DNA from: Streptomyces sp. NBC_00341
GTDB lineage: Bacteria > Actinomycetota > Actinomycetes > Streptomycetales > Streptomycetaceae
Length of the DNA: 64,000 nt
NCBI RefSeq assembly: GCF_041435055.1
Contig: NZ_CP108003.1
Location: forward strand, 191,798 to 255,797
Direction of reading: 5' to 3'
How positions within the stretch are numbered: the stretch's first letter is position 1; each line of letters starts with the position of its first letter. Below, in pieces: positions 8,456-20,200 of the stretch. The notes under the pieces were generated by a model. It saw only the letters and a list, made by a program, of their open reading frames with translations, had not been told where the DNA came from and searched no databases. The position numbers and the translations under genes are program-made.

Positions 8456-10036
8456 TCAGGGAAGAGTCGACACGTCCTGCGCCAGGTCGTTCACCAGGCC
8501 GTTCAGCATCTCGGTCATCTCGGCGCGGGTGCCGGCGGCGCCGTAGACGTGGAAGTCGGGGCGGATCAGCGCGGCCGGTGCCAGCACGGCCTCCTTCAGC
8601 CAGGCGGTATACGTGCCGTCGATGTCGACATCGGGCGTCAGATGGACGATCGAGCAGCCCAGCGCGCCGAGCCGGCCGGCCAGGACCGGCTCCACCAGGG
8701 TCTCCGGGTCGTCCAGACTGAGCAGGGCGAAGGTGCCACCGCACAGCTCACCGGCGTCCGCACGGCCGGTGCGCGCCTGGGGAACGATCCTGCTGTCCGG
8801 TCCGGCGAACAGGCCGTCGGCGGACTGCTGGAACAGCCCCGCCTTCAAGGCCTCCTCCCCCGGGCGGGCGAACGCCTCCGGATCGCGGGAAGGAGCGTCG
8901 TCCGCCCCGCGCACGGCCAGCAGGGCACTGTCCCGGTAGCCGGCGACAGCCGGGTCGACCGTGCCGATCAGCTCGGCCAGGTTCACCGACATGTCGATGG
9001 TCCGCTGGGCGTCGGGGCGGCGCTCGGCCTCGTAGCTGTCGAGCAGTTCCTCACCGGCCGAACCGGCGAGGACCAGGTGGAGCTTCCAGGCCAGGTTGGT
9101 CACGTCCCTGATTCCGGTGCACATGCCCTGGCCGGCGTGCGGGGGCATCACATGGGCGGCATCGCCCGCGATGAAGACCCGGCCGGGACCCCGCGAGCGC
9201 CAGCGGTCGGCGTTGCGGCCCAGGCACGTGTAGGCGACGTACCGCTGGAGCGTCGCGTTGTCGGGGTTGACCCCGAAGTGGGTCAGCAGCCGCCAGGCGT
9301 TCTCCACGGTGTCGAAGTCCTCGAAGGACTGACCGGGAAGCCGCATGAACTCCCAGCGGCTGTGGGACGGCCCGGCCGACAGGTCGACGCGGGGCTGCGC
9401 AGGGTCGGCGACCTGCACGTTCTGCGAAGGGAACTGCGCGGTGTCGTGCGGCATGACGTCGCAGGCCATCCAGTCGGCGGCGTAATCGGACGCCGAGACC
9501 GAGACGCCCAGCCGCTTGCGTACGAAGCTGTTGGCTCCGTCGCAGCCGACCAGCCAACGGGCGGCCAGGACGCGCTCGCCGTCCTTCGAGCGGACCGTGA
9601 GCCTTACCGAGTCGTCCTCCTCGGTCAGACCGACAGCCTCGAAACCGCGCAGCACCCGCAGGCCGGGCAGCTGCTCGCCGCGCCCGACCAGGGCCGACTC
9701 CAGGCCCGGTTGGTAGAAGGAGGTCGCTTCCGGCCAGCGGTAGCGGTCGTCGTGGTTCAGCTCGAAGTGCATCAGCGTCCGGCCCTCGCCGTTGACCACG
9801 ACGTAGTCCTTGGTCAGCTCACTGACCGGGGCGAGCGCGTCGGCGACGCCTATCGTGCCGAGGATGCGGCCGACATGACGGTCGAAGGAGACCGCCCGGG
9901 GCAGGTTGTAGGGCTCCACGTACTTTTCCACCACGGTCACACGCCAGCCGCGCTGGGCAAGCATGATCGACAGCACCTGTCCCACAGGGCCGTAGCCGAC
10001 TACCAGGACATCCGCGTCCGCTGCGTCTTCATTCAC
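8456..10036 (-). CDS. FAD-dependent aromatic monooxygenase (MhpA/PheA type) 1
   Basis: 526 residues from GTG 10036. The Rossmann FAD motif is VLVVGYGPVGQVLS, the DG motif WLVGCDGANSFVRK, and the second FAD motif VFIAGDAAHVMPPHAGQGMC. A C-terminal thioredoxin-like domain follows. Such class A flavoprotein hydroxylases add oxygen to phenols, or carry out Baeyer-Villiger-like steps, in aromatic polyketide and aryl-acid pathways. The upstream gap of 127 bp to the glycosidase-like gene on the same strand shows no strong terminator. No clear Shine-Dalgarno is seen before the GTG. Confidence 0.88.
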   Translation of the reverse strand: MNEDAADADVLVVGYGPVGQVLSIMLAQRGWRVTVVEKYVEPYNLPRAVSFDRHVGRILGTIGVADALAPVSELTKDYVVVNGEGRTLMHFELNHDDRYRWPEATSFYQPGLESALVGRGEQLPGLRVLRGFEAVGLTEEDDSVRLTVRSKDGERVLAARWLVGCDGANSFVRKRLGVSVSASDYAADWMACDVMPHDTAQFPSQNVQVADPAQPRVDLSAGPSHSRWEFMRLPGQSFEDFDTVENAWRLLTHFGVNPDNATLQRYVAYTCLGRNADRWRSRGPGRVFIAGDAAHVMPPHAGQGMCTGIRDVTNLAWKLHLVLAGSAGEELLDSYEAERRPDAQRTIDMSVNLAELIGTVDPAVAGYRDSALLAVRGADDAPSRDPEAFARPGEEALKAGLFQQSADGLFAGPDSRIVPQARTGRADAGELCGGTFALLSLDDPETLVEPVLAGRLGALGCSIVHLTPDVDIDGTYTAWLKEAVLAPAALIRPDFHVYGAAGTRAEMTEMLNGLVNDLAQDVSTLP

Positions 10037-10163
10037 GGCCCGACCGTAGTTCAGCGGGAGGCGTTGCAGGCCGGCTCCCGCACGGGTCAGGGACAAGCAC
10101 CAGAATGAGCAGCCGTGGCTTGACCGGACCGGGATGCGGCCTTCACCGGTGGTGTGCGGGGAG

Positions 10164-11102
10164 TCAGCGGCGGTCGTACCTGTCCGCCATCGCGTGAAAG
10201 ATCTTCTTGGGTTCCCAGCGGGTTTCGTCGAGCATGCGGACCACGCCGTAGGAGGCGATGTCACGCGCCCCGGGCTTGTCGAAGCCGGCGAAGGAGAACC
10301 ACAGCGCGGTGTCCACCCCCTCTTCCTCGAAGACCGTCAGCAGCTCGGTGAGGTAGCGGACCTGCTCGTCCTCGTCCGACACCGGCCCCGGCGGCGGATC
10401 CCAGGCCATGCCGCCGAGTTCACCCGCCCCGAGGTAGGCGCAGGTGCCGTACTCGGTGACGGCGACCGGCTTGCCGTGGCGGCGGAACTCGCGCAGGTGG
10501 GTGCGGAAGGTGTCCGCGTTGTGGGCGCCGCGGTAGGCGTTGATGCCGACGAGGTCGAACGGGGCCCAGTCGATGGACTCCCAGGGGCCGGACGCGTAGG
10601 TGACCCGGCCACCGAAGTGTGCGCGCACGGTGGCGACGGCCTCGGCGAGGAAGCTGTTGACACGCTCGGTCGCCCGGCCCAGGTCGGACCACCACTGCGC
10701 GTCGGACCCCATGGAGTAGATGCGGCGGCCGAAGGAGTCACCGGGGAAGAAGCCGCCGCAGAAGACACTGATCTCGCACCCGGTCACGAACACCACCTCG
10801 GCCCCGGTCCGCCGTACGGCTTCGGCACGCCGGGCGCAGTCCACGAAGAAGGGCAGCAGACACTCCGCGGGGAGGTCGACGGGGAAGGGCGCGAACCAGA
10901 CCTCCAGGCCGGCCTCGGCGGCGCTCAGGGCCGCCGTGCTCAGCCGTTCCGGGTCGCGCCCCGACACGCGTACCGCGTCGCAGCGCAGTTCACCGGCGAG
11001 CACCGCCATGTCGCGCCGGACCGCCTCCGGGTCGAAGGTCTTCCGGGTGAACTGCTCCCCGGGAAGGAACCCGGTGTCGTAGTTGATGCCGCGTGCGCGC
11101 AC
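10164..11102 (-). CDS. Glycoside-hydrolase-like TIM-barrel protein
   Basis: 312 residues, GTG start with GGGGAG upstream. The protein begins RARGINYDTGF and shows a barrel pattern with two candidate carboxylates typical of clan GH-A: Glu in VTGCEISVFCGG after strand 4 and Glu in VAVTEYGTCAYLG near strand 7. No signal peptide or membrane segment is visible, so it should be cytoplasmic. Position between two aromatic hydroxylases suggests it acts on a glycosylated pathway intermediate or removes a protective sugar, but nothing in the sequence fixes the substrate. Proteins of this type are sometimes labelled abortive-infection proteins; I see no support for that here. Confidence 0.6.
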   Translation of the reverse strand: MRARGINYDTGFLPGEQFTRKTFDPEAVRRDMAVLAGELRCDAVRVSGRDPERLSTAALSAAEAGLEVWFAPFPVDLPAECLLPFFVDCARRAEAVRRTGAEVVFVTGCEISVFCGGFFPGDSFGRRIYSMGSDAQWWSDLGRATERVNSFLAEAVATVRAHFGGRVTYASGPWESIDWAPFDLVGINAYRGAHNADTFRTHLREFRRHGKPVAVTEYGTCAYLGAGELGGMAWDPPPGPVSDEDEQVRYLTELLTVFEEEGVDTALWFSFAGFDKPGARDIASYGVVRMLDETRWEPKKIFHAMADRYDRR

Positions 11103-11131
11103 GTCACTGCTCCCCTTGTCTCCGAACGAGT

Positions 11132-11198
11132 CAGTGTGCCGGGTTCGGAGGCGGGCCGGACTCCGGAGGCGGGCCCGTCGTCCGTCGCCGGCACACTG
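11132..11198. repeat. Inverted repeat with internal direct repeat upstream of the glycosidase-like gene
   Basis: CAGTGTGCCGG at 11132-11142 pairs perfectly with 11188-11198 around a 45-base loop that contains two near-identical copies of CGGAGGCGGGCC. It sits just upstream of the 11102 start and downstream of the 11241 stop, so it may be a terminator for the monooxygenase or an operator for the glycosidase-like gene. Confidence 0.5.
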
Positions 11199-11240
11199 CC
11201 GGCCTCGCGGTGGAGGAGGTGCCTTGCTTGCCGTGGTCGC

Positions 11241-12839
11241 TCAGCGTTCCGGACGCGTACGGCCGGCCGGAGCCGCACCGCAGGCGCTGCCGAACCAGCC
11301 GGCCAGCGCGTCGCGGAGCCCTTCAGAGGCCCGGTCGGACGGCTCACCGGGGGCGGCCGCCCAGGCGACGTAGCCGTCGGGCCGGATGAGCAGCGCGGCC
11401 GCGGGCGGCTGCGCGCAGCGGGCGGCGACGATGTCGACCCGGTCCTTCCATTCCGCCGCGGCTTGTGCCGGATACGGTTCCCCGGCCAGGTCGAGCAGGA
11501 CCGGCCGGCCTGCGCGCATGAGTTCGGCGAGCCGTGCGGGGCCGCCGCCGGTCTCCAGGGCGAGGTCCGGGGCGAAGTGTCCCGCGAGCGGGTGCGCCGA
11601 TGTCGTCCCGTAGCGGAGGTCGTCGCCGGCCAGCAGGTCGGCGACGCGCTGGATGTTGTCCTTGGAGTGCAGGAGCTCCCCGAAGAGCTCGCGCAGCGCG
11701 GTGACCTCGGGGCCGGGGGCCATGAGCGCCGTCTGGGCCTGGGTGTGCATGAAGACGCGGCGCCCGGCCGCGTGCCGCTCGGTGTGGTAGCTGTCGAGGA
11801 GGCCGGGCGGTGCCCAGCCGAGGATCTGCGCGGCCAGTTTCCAGCCGAGGTTGGCGGCGTCCTGGAGGCCCAGGTTGAGCCCGGGGCCGCCGACGGCCGA
11901 GTGGACGTGCGCGGCGTCCCCCGCGAGGAGAACCCGGCCGCTGCGGTAGACCTCGGCCAGCCGGGTGCTGCGGCCGACGAGGCGGCGCAGCATGTGCGGG
12001 CCGGGCCCGGACGGCGGGGCGAGGGGCAGATCGATGCCGAGTACGCGGCGGACGCTGTCGCGCATGTCATCGAGCGTCATCGCCGTGTCCTCGCCCTCCG
12101 GCGGGGAGCCCCATTCGAGGGTCAGGAGGCGGTGGTTGCCGTCCGGCAGCGCCGCGAAGGCGAAGATGCCGTGCTGGGTGCGGTTGAACGTGAACACCGG
12201 GCTCATCCGGCCGTGACCGGGGACGTCGAGCTCACCGGTGTCCGGCACCAGCGCCGAAGCGGGCAGAGTGGCATACGCGGCCCGGGAGACCAGATCGCAA
12301 CCGGTAGCTCCCGGAAAGGAGATACCGGCCAGCTTGCGGACGGTGCTCTTCCCGCCGTCGCAGCCGACGAGGTGGCGGGCGCGCAACTCGTAGCTGTCGT
12401 CGCCGTACCGGACCTGGGCGGTCACCTGCTCCTCGGACTGGTAAAGGCCTGTCAGTTCATGCCGGCGGCGGATTTCCACCCCGAGCTCGCGGGCCCGTTC
12501 CGCCAGCACCTGTTCCATGCGCTGCTGCGTCACCGGCAGGACGGTCATCGGGTTGGCTTCCAGCACGCCCAGGTCCAGCGGGAGCGCGCCGAAGAGGTAG
12601 CCCGAGACCTGCTGGGGTACGCCGGCCACACCGCCGAACCGCTCGTACAGACCACGCTGGTCGAGGAACCGGACCACCTGGCCGGCCAGGCCGTTGGCCT
12701 TGATCTGTGGGCTGGGGTCTGGCAGCCGTTCGAGGACGACCGGCCGCACCCCGGCCATGGCCAGCTCACATGCCAGCAGCAGCCCGACGGGGCCGCCTCC
12801 GACGACGACGACATCGGCGGTCTCTGTCTCGACAGCCAT
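11241..12839 (-). CDS. FAD-dependent aromatic hydroxylase (RdmE/PgaE type) 2
   Basis: 532 residues from ATG 12839, chosen for the GGAG six to eight bases upstream. FAD motif VVVVGGGPVGLLLACELA, DG motif HLVGCDGGKSTVRK, second FAD motif VLLAGDAAHVHSAVGGPGLN, and the C-terminal thioredoxin-like domain ending RPDGYVAWAA. This is the class that hydroxylates angucyclinone, anthracyclinone and other phenolic substrates. It diverges from the adenylating-enzyme gene across a 283-bp regulatory gap that holds a PAS-LuxR box. Confidence 0.9.
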   Translation of the reverse strand: MAVETETADVVVVGGGPVGLLLACELAMAGVRPVVLERLPDPSPQIKANGLAGQVVRFLDQRGLYERFGGVAGVPQQVSGYLFGALPLDLGVLEANPMTVLPVTQQRMEQVLAERARELGVEIRRRHELTGLYQSEEQVTAQVRYGDDSYELRARHLVGCDGGKSTVRKLAGISFPGATGCDLVSRAAYATLPASALVPDTGELDVPGHGRMSPVFTFNRTQHGIFAFAALPDGNHRLLTLEWGSPPEGEDTAMTLDDMRDSVRRVLGIDLPLAPPSGPGPHMLRRLVGRSTRLAEVYRSGRVLLAGDAAHVHSAVGGPGLNLGLQDAANLGWKLAAQILGWAPPGLLDSYHTERHAAGRRVFMHTQAQTALMAPGPEVTALRELFGELLHSKDNIQRVADLLAGDDLRYGTTSAHPLAGHFAPDLALETGGGPARLAELMRAGRPVLLDLAGEPYPAQAAAEWKDRVDIVAARCAQPPAAALLIRPDGYVAWAAAPGEPSDRASEGLRDALAGWFGSACGAAPAGRTRPER

Positions 12840-13082
12840 CACAGATCTCCTCGAAGGTGGCGCTCCTGGGGGCACGCACAGGTGTACACGGCAAGTGGGC
12901 CGTGGACGACAACCGCGGTCTCGGCCATGGAGCTGACTCCGAATCTCCGCCGGACGGAAGAGAAGTGACGGGAGGTGAGACACGACGGAAGGTCCGGGGA
13001 CCGGACCCGCGTCCCACCGCAACGTCCTTGCGCGCCCACACTAGACACGCCGTTCAAGGCCTGGTCCCACGGCTCCGGCGCA

Positions 13083-13116
13083 CTAGGGAATCCCCTATCA
13101 GCTCCCCGTCGATACT
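13083..13116 (+). promoter_or_regulatory. Candidate PAS-LuxR operator and -10 box driving the adenylating-enzyme/PKS unit
   Basis: CTAGGGAATCCCCTAT (13083-13098) matches 14 of 16 positions of the PimM-type consensus CTVGGGAWWTCCCBAG as I remember it. Its centre is about 33 bases before the ATG at 13123. A -10-like GATACT follows at 13111-13116, six bases before the ATG, so the transcript could begin at or next to the start codon (leaderless). The rest of the 12840-13122 gap shows nothing else I can name. Confidence 0.65.
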
Positions 13117-13122
13117 GCCGTC

Positions 13123-14208
13123 ATGTCGGTGACGATGAGCGCGGAAGAGCCGAGGTCGCTGACCGACGGCTGGTTGGCACAGGACCTCGACGAGTGGACG
13201 CGGCGCGTGCTGCGGCGCCAGTTCGATCCCGAACACGGATCGCCCTACTGGCTCAAGCGCCGCACCGAGCTGGACTTCGACCCGCTGGGACTCACCGGCT
13301 ACGACGATCTGGCCGCCTTCGGCCACTTCGACATCACCGCCCTCAGGGACCTCGACCCGGCCGATCTCGTCCCGACCGCAGTGCCGCGCCCCCTCGGCGG
13401 CCGTGTCTGGGAGTCCGGCGGCACCACCGGCAGGCCCAGCCGCGTCTTCTACACCCCGGACATGTCGGCACACTGGGCCGCCTGGCGCCTCCACGGCTGG
13501 CGGACCGCCGGGTTCCGCCCCGGCACCACCTGGATCGACGCCTGCCCCTCCGGACCGCACATCGTCGGTGAGGAGGCCGACTACCTCGCCGACATGTGCA
13601 GGTCCACCGTGTACTCCATCGACCTCGACACCCGGTGGATCAAGCAGCTCATCCGCAGCGGGCGGCTGATCGAGATGGAGGAGTACGTCGATCACGTCGT
13701 CGAGCAGATCACCGACATCCTGGAGACCTGCTCCGTCGACTACCTGCGCAGCACCCCCGCCACGGTGCACGCCCTCATCAACCGCCGCCCCGAACTGATG
13801 GCCCGCCTCTCCGGGGTCTACCTCGGCGGCACCCAGCTCACCGCCGACGCCTACCGCAGGTTCTCCGAGGCCATGCCCGGCGGGATCATCGCCACCACCT
13901 ACGGCAACACCCTCGGCTGCGCCAACGGCATCCCCTCGCCCGACGGGGGCGCGACGCTCCCCTACGTGCCGAACTTCCCCCAGATCACCATGTCCGTGGT
14001 CGACAGGACCGAGCCCGGCCGTGTCGTGGAGTACGGCGAGGTGGGCCGGGTCCGCCTGACCGTGCTGCACGAGGACCTGTTCCTGCCCAACATCCTCGAA
14101 CGGGACCAGGCCGTCCGGTTCCGGACCTCCGAGCAGTGGCCGTGCGACGGCGTGGCCAACGTACAGCCGCTCCAGATCAGCTCGGAGATGCCCGAGGGCC
14201 TGTACTGA
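13123..14208 (+). CDS. Adenylate-forming enzyme, phenylacetate-CoA-ligase-like
   Basis: 361 residues, shorter than typical phenylacetate-CoA ligases (about 430) and lacking much of the C-terminal cap. The phosphate-binding loop is [13 protein letters not shown] and the adenine motif [12 protein letters not shown]. It should activate an acid as an acyl adenylate, possibly passing it to the ligase-ACP start of the PKS encoded 46 bp downstream. The putative PAS-LuxR box and -10 lie directly before the start. Whether it makes a CoA ester or only an adenylate cannot be told. Confidence 0.75.
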   Translation: MSVTMSAEEPRSLTDGWLAQDLDEWTRRVLRRQFDPEHGSPYWLKRRTELDFDPLGLTGYDDLAAFGHFDITALRDLDPADLVPTAVPRPLGGRVWESGGTTGRPSRVFYTPDMSAHWAAWRLHGWRTAGFRPGTTWIDACPSGPHIVGEEADYLADMCRSTVYSIDLDTRWIKQLIRSGRLIEMEEYVDHVVEQITDILETCSVDYLRSTPATVHALINRRPELMARLSGVYLGGTQLTADAYRRFSEAMPGGIIATTYGNTLGCANGIPSPDGGATLPYVPNFPQITMSVVDRTEPGRVVEYGEVGRVRLTVLHEDLFLPNILERDQAVRFRTSEQWPCDGVANVQPLQISSEMPEGLY

Positions 14209-14254
14209 CCCGGCCCGACCGATGGAACAGCGACCAGAAAGACGGGGGCGGCGG

Positions 14255-17200
14255 ATGCTGCGCACCGAGCTCATCAGGCCCCTTCACGAGCTGCTGCCGG
14301 CCCATGCCGAACGCCTCGGCGACAAGATCGCGTTCCGCGACGCGCGGCGGACCGTCAGCTACGCCGAACTCGACCTGCGCACCCGCCGTCTCGCCGGCCA
14401 GCTGGCCCACCTGGGCCTGGGCCGCGGCGAGACCGCCGCCCTGCTGCTCGGCAACTGCCTTGAGATGGTGGAGAGTTACCTGGCCATCGCGCGGGCGGCC
14501 GCGGTGGGCGCGCCGCTCAACCCGCACGCCACCGACGACGAGCTGGAACACCTGCTGGGGGACAGCGGCGCGGTGGTGCTGATCACCGACCGCACGCACC
14601 TGGAGCAGGTGCTCCGGCTCGGTGCCGGGCACCCGGGGCTCCGGGTGGTGGTGACCGGGAGCGGGGCGGCGCCGCGGGACGTGGCGCTGTTCGACACCCT
14701 GGTGGGCGCCGAGCCGCCGGTACCGGCCCGGGACGACGCCGCTCTGGATGACGTCGCCTGGATGCTGTACACCTCCGGCACCACCGGCAGGCCCAAGGGC
14801 GTGCTGTCCACGCACCGGAAGGCGATGTGGGGCGTGGCCGCCTCCTACGCGCCCACCCTCGGCCTCGAAGAGGCGGACCGGGTGCTGTGGCCGCTGCCGC
14901 TGGCCCACACCGTGGCGCACAACCTGTGCGTCCTCGGTGTCGTCGCCGTCGGCGCCAGCGCGCACATCGTGGACGGCCTGGCCGCCGACGAGATCGTCGC
15001 CGCGCTGGAGGAGGACCGGACCACCTTCTTCTGCGCCGTTCCCACGGTCTACCAGCAGTTGCTCGGGGCGGCCCGCGACACCGGGCTGGGCACGCACGAG
15101 CTGCGGGTCTGCATGGTCGCCGGCGCCGCCTGCCCGGCCGGACTGCACGACGACTTCGAAGAGGCCTTCGGCCTGAGGCTCCTGGACAGTTACGGCAGTA
15201 CCGAGACGGGCGGCCCCATCGCGTCCAACGCCCCCGCCGGACCACGCGTCGCCGGCTCCTGCGGGCCGCCCGTCCCCGGTCTCGCGCTCCGGCTCCTGGA
15301 CCCGTCCACCGGTGAGGAGGCACTGCCCGGCGCCGAGGGCGAGGCCTGGGTCAGGAGCCCGGCCGTGATGCTCGGCTACCACGGCCATCCCGAGGCCACC
15401 GCGGCGGTGCTGCGCGACGGCTGGTACCGCACCGGCGACCTGGCCCGGATCGACGAGCAGGGCTTCGTCACCATCACCGGCCGGGTCAAGGAACTCATCA
15501 TCCGAGGCGGGGAGAACATCCACCCCGGCGAGGTCGAGGCGGCCATCGCCCCGCTGCCCGGGATCGCGGAGGTCGCCGTGGCGGGCCGTCCGCACCCGCT
15601 GCTGGGCGAGATCCCGGCCGCGTACGTGGTCCCCGGCCCCGGGGGCTTCGACGCCGGGCAGCTCATCGAAGCCTGCCGTGCGCGGCTGTCGTACTACAAG
15701 GTGCCCCACGAGGTGTGGGAGGTGGAGCGCCTCCCGCGCACCCCTCTCGGCAAGGTCATGCGGCCGGCCCTGGCGAACACCCCGGCGCGGCTGGTGCTGT
15801 CGCGTGCGGCGGAGAGCGACGACGCGGGGGAGGGCGACGCCGGGCAGTGGGCGCGACTGCTCGGCGAGACGCCGCGGGACAGCCGCGACGAGGTACTGCT
15901 CGGCCTGGTCCGGCGTGAGATCGGCGCCGTGCTCGGGCAGCCGGTACCGGCCGCGGCGGACACCGCCTTCCGGGAGCTGGGCTTCGACTCGATGATGGCC
16001 GTGCGGCTGCGCGACAGGTTCGTCGCCGCCACCGGTCTGCGGCTTCCGGCGACGCTGGTCTACGACCACCCGACCCCCGAGGCCGTCGCGGCGTACCTGG
16101 GGGCGGAACTCTCCGGCGGCACCGTCCCGTCGGCGACACCCGACGCGGGTACGGGTACGGGGACGGGCGCGGACGACGCCATCGCCATCGTCTCGATCGC
16201 CTGCCGCTTCCCCGGCGATGTCACCTCGCCCGAGGGGCTGTGGAAGCTGGTGGCCGAGGAGTCGGACGTCGTGGGCGACTACCCCGACGACCGGGGCTGG
16301 GACCTGGACCGGCCCCTTGACGGCGACCCCGGGCGGGAGGGCGCCGGCTACGCCCGCACCGGGGGCTTCCTCGACGGCGCCGACCTTTTCGACGCCGCGT
16401 TCTTCGGCATCAGCCCGCGCGAGGCCCTGGCCATGGACCCGCAGCAGCGGCTGCTGCTGGAGTGCGCCTGGGAGGCGTGCGAACGCGCGGGCATCGACCC
16501 GACCTCCCTGAAGGGCAGCCGCACCGGGGTGTTCGCCGGCCTCATGGCGGGCGAGTACGGTGCCCGGCTGCTGGGCCGCCCGGCCCCGGAGGGCCTGGAG
16601 GGCTATCTCGGCAACGGCAGCGCGGGCAGCGTCGCCTCCGGACGCCTCGCGTACACGCTCGGGCTGGAGGGCCCGGCGATATCGGTGGACACGGCGTGCT
16701 CGTCGTCGCTGGTGGCGCTGCATCTCGCGGCACGGTCGCTGCGGGAGGGCGAGTGCTCCATGGCCCTGGCCGGCGGGGCGACGGTGATGTCCACCCCGTC
16801 GCCGTTCATCGAGTTCGGCCGCCAGCAGGCGCTGTCCGTCAGCGGCCGGTGCCGCCCGTTCTCCGCCACGGCCGACGGGACCACGTTCGGTGAGGGTGTC
16901 GGACTGCTGCTGCTGGAGCGGCTGTCGGACGCGCGGCGCAACGGCCACCGGGTGTGGGCCGTGCTGAAGGGCTCCGCCGTCAACCAGGACGGCGCCTCCA
17001 ACGGCCTGACCGCGCCGAGCGGCCCCGCACAGCAGCGCGTGATCCGGCAGGCCCTGGCCGACGCCCGCCTCTCGGCGGCGGACGTCGACATGGTGGAGGC
17101 GCATGGCACGGGAACCGCCCTGGGCGACCCGATCGAGGCGCAGGCGATCATCGCCACCTACGGCCAGGACCGCCCCGGGCACCGGCCCCTGTGGCTCGGC

Positions 17201-20200
17201 ACGGTCAAGTCGAACATCGGGCACGCACAGGCGGCGGCCGGAGTCGCGGGCGTCATCAAGACGGTGATGGCCATGCGCGAGGGCGTGCTGCCGAGGACTC
17301 TGTACGCGGACGAGGCATCGCCGCTCGTGGACTGGTCGGCGGGCACCGTCGAACTGCTGACGCACGCCCGCACGTGGCCCACGACGGACGGACGGCCCCG
17401 CCGGGCCGGCGTCTCGGCTTTCGGCGCGAGCGGCACCAACGCGCACCTGATCCTGGAGCAGGCCCCGCCCGAGGAGCCCGTCGCGGATCCGGCAGCAGAG
17501 GAGACCGGCCCGGTCCCGTCGGCGTCCCTGGTGCCGTGGGTGCTGTCGGGCCGCACCGCCGCGGCACTGCGCGACCAGGCGGCGGCGCTCTCGCCGCAGG
17601 CCGCCACCGGCGGGAGCGACGCGGCGGACGTGGGCTGGTCGCTGGTGACCGGCCGGGCGCGCTTCGAGCACCGGGCCGTGCTGGTCGGGGACTTCGGTGC
17701 CGGCCTCAAGGCGCTGGACGCCGGTGAACGGGCGGACCGGGTGGTCACCGGAGCGGTGGCGGAAACCCTCAGGAACGCCAAGCCGGTGTTCCTCTTCCCG
17801 GGCCAGGGCGCGCAATGGGCGGGCATGGGCGTGGAACTGGCCCGGGCCTCAACGGTGTTCGCGGCCCGGCTGGCCGAGTGCGAGAGCGCGCTGTCGGAGT
17901 TCGTGGACTGGTCGCTGACCGACGTCCTGCACGGCGCCCACGGCGCGCCGCCGCTGGAGCGGGTCGACGTGGTCCAGCCGGCTTCGTTCGCCGTGATGGT
18001 GTCGCTCGCCGCGCTGTGGCGTTCCTTCGGAGTGGAGCCGGCCGCGGTCGCGGGCCACTCCCAGGGAGAGATCGCCGCCGCCTGCGTCGCCGGAGTGCTG
18101 TCGCTGCGCGACGCGGCCCGGGTGGTGTGCCTGCGCAGCAGGGCGATAGCGGAACTGGCCGGGCCGGGAGCCATGGCCTCGGTGACGCTGCCCGTCGAAC
18201 GGGTGGAAGAGCTGCTGGCGGAGGGCGTGTCGGTGGCCGCGGTCAACGGCCCGTCCCAGGTGGTCGTCTCCGGCGAGGTGGCCGCTGTGGAAGCGCTGCT
18301 CGCGCGGTGCGAAGAGCGGGGCGTGCGGGCGCGGCGGATCGCGGTCGACTACGCCTCCCACTCCCCGGCGATGGACGTACTGGCGGAACGGCTGACGGCC
18401 GACCTCGCCGGGATCGTGCCCGGCGCGGGCCGGGTCCCGCTGGTCTCGTCGGTGACCGGCCGGCCGGCAGAGCCACTGACGATGGACTCCGCGTACTGGC
18501 TGCGGAACCTGCGGCAGCCGGTGCGGTTCTCCGACGCGGTCCGGACCCTGGCCGGCCAGGGTCACACCGCGTTCGTCGAGGTCTCCTCGCATCCGGTGCT
18601 GACGGCCGCCGTCGCCGACGTGGCACAGGACGCGGCCGTGGTGACCGGCTCGCTGCGGCGGGACGCCGGCGGCTGGGACCGCTTCCTGACCAGCGTCGGG
18701 GAAGCCTGGGTCCGGGGCGTCGCCGTCGACTGGACAGCCGCGTTCCAGGGGCTCCGGCCCCGGACCGTTGACCTTCCCACCTACCCCTTCCAGCGCAGGC
18801 GGCACTGGCTGCACGCCGGCCCCTCCTCGGGCGACCCGGCCGCGTGGGGCCAGCAGGCGGCCGCCCACCCGCTGCTCGGCGCAGTCGTGCGGCTCGCGGA
18901 CAGCGACGCCGTGCTCCTGACCGGTGTGCTCTCGCCGAGGTCCCAGCCGTGGCTCGCCGACCACGTGGTGGGCGGCGCCGTCCTCTTCCCCGGCACCGGC
19001 TTCGTGGAGCTGGCGCTGCGCTCCGGCGACGAGACCGGCATGGACGTGCTGGACGAACTCGTCATCGAGACACCGCTCGTCCTGCCGGAGTCCGACTCCG
19101 CCGAGGTGCGGGTCCAGGCCCGGGTGGGAGAACCGGACACGACAGGACGCAGGCCGGTCACCATCCACTCCTGCGAGGCCGGCCCCACCGACGACGGGGA
19201 ACACCAGGTGTGGACCCGGCACGCCACGGGATTCCTCACCGTGGACGCCTCGACCGCCACCGACCCGTCCGGCCCCCTGGACGCGGCAGCCTGGCCGCCC
19301 GCCGGCGCCGAACCCGTCGAACTGGACGGTGCCTACGAGCGGCTGGCGGACGGCGGTCTCGGCTACGGCCCGGCGTTCCAGGGGCTGCGCGCCATGTGGC
19401 GGCGGGGGACCGAGGTGTTCGCCGAGGTCGGGCTGCCGGCCGGAACCGGCGCCGACAAGGGCTTCGGAATCCATCCCGCCCTGCTGGACGCCTGCCTCCA
19501 CCCGGATGTCATCGAGGCGAGCACCGGGCAGCTGCGGCTGCCGTTCAGCTGGAGCGGGGTGCGGCTGCACACGGCAGGCGCCTCCGTGCTCCGGGTACGG
19601 CTGAACCGGGGCGCCGACGGCGAGGTGGCCCTGCGGGCGACCGACGAGTCCGGGCGGCCCGTGGTGACGATCGGGGCGCTCGAAACCCGCCCGGCCGAAC
19701 CGCGCACCGCACGGGCGGGCATCGCCCGCGAGGCCCTGCTGCGGGTCGCGTGGACCCCCCTGCCGATCCCGGACCCGGGCGCGGGCCGCCACCGCTGGGC
19801 CGTGCTGGGGCACGGGGACCGCGCCGGAACGCATCCGGACGTGGCGGCGCTCGCCGCGGCGGTCGCCGCGGGCGACGCCGTACCGGACCACGTGCTGGTG
19901 CCCTACACGGACACGTGGGGGCTGCCGACGGCCGAGGCCGTGCACCGCGCGACCGGTGAGGCCCTGCGGCTGATCCAGGACTGGCTGGCGCGGGAGAGCC
20001 TGTCCTCGGCGCGGCTGGTACTCGCCACCCGGGGCGCGGCGGTCGGCACGGGCGTCGGTCAGGTGACCGACGCGGTGCACGCGGCCGTGTGGGGGCTGGC
20101 CCGCTCGGCCCAGTCGGAGCACCCGGGCCGGATCGTGCTGGCCGACTTCGACACCGACCCCGCCCAGGATTCGCAGGAGTCGCGGGAGGCCCTGCGGATG

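Noticed and set aside
10164..11102. Abortive phage infection protein
   Set aside because: The sequence shows a glycosidase-like barrel and sits in a biosynthetic cluster; nothing suggests phage defence.
14177..17815. 1212-codon minus-strand frame opposite the ligase-KS-AT part of the PKS
   Set aside because: Same shadow effect; no motif and no ribosome-binding site.
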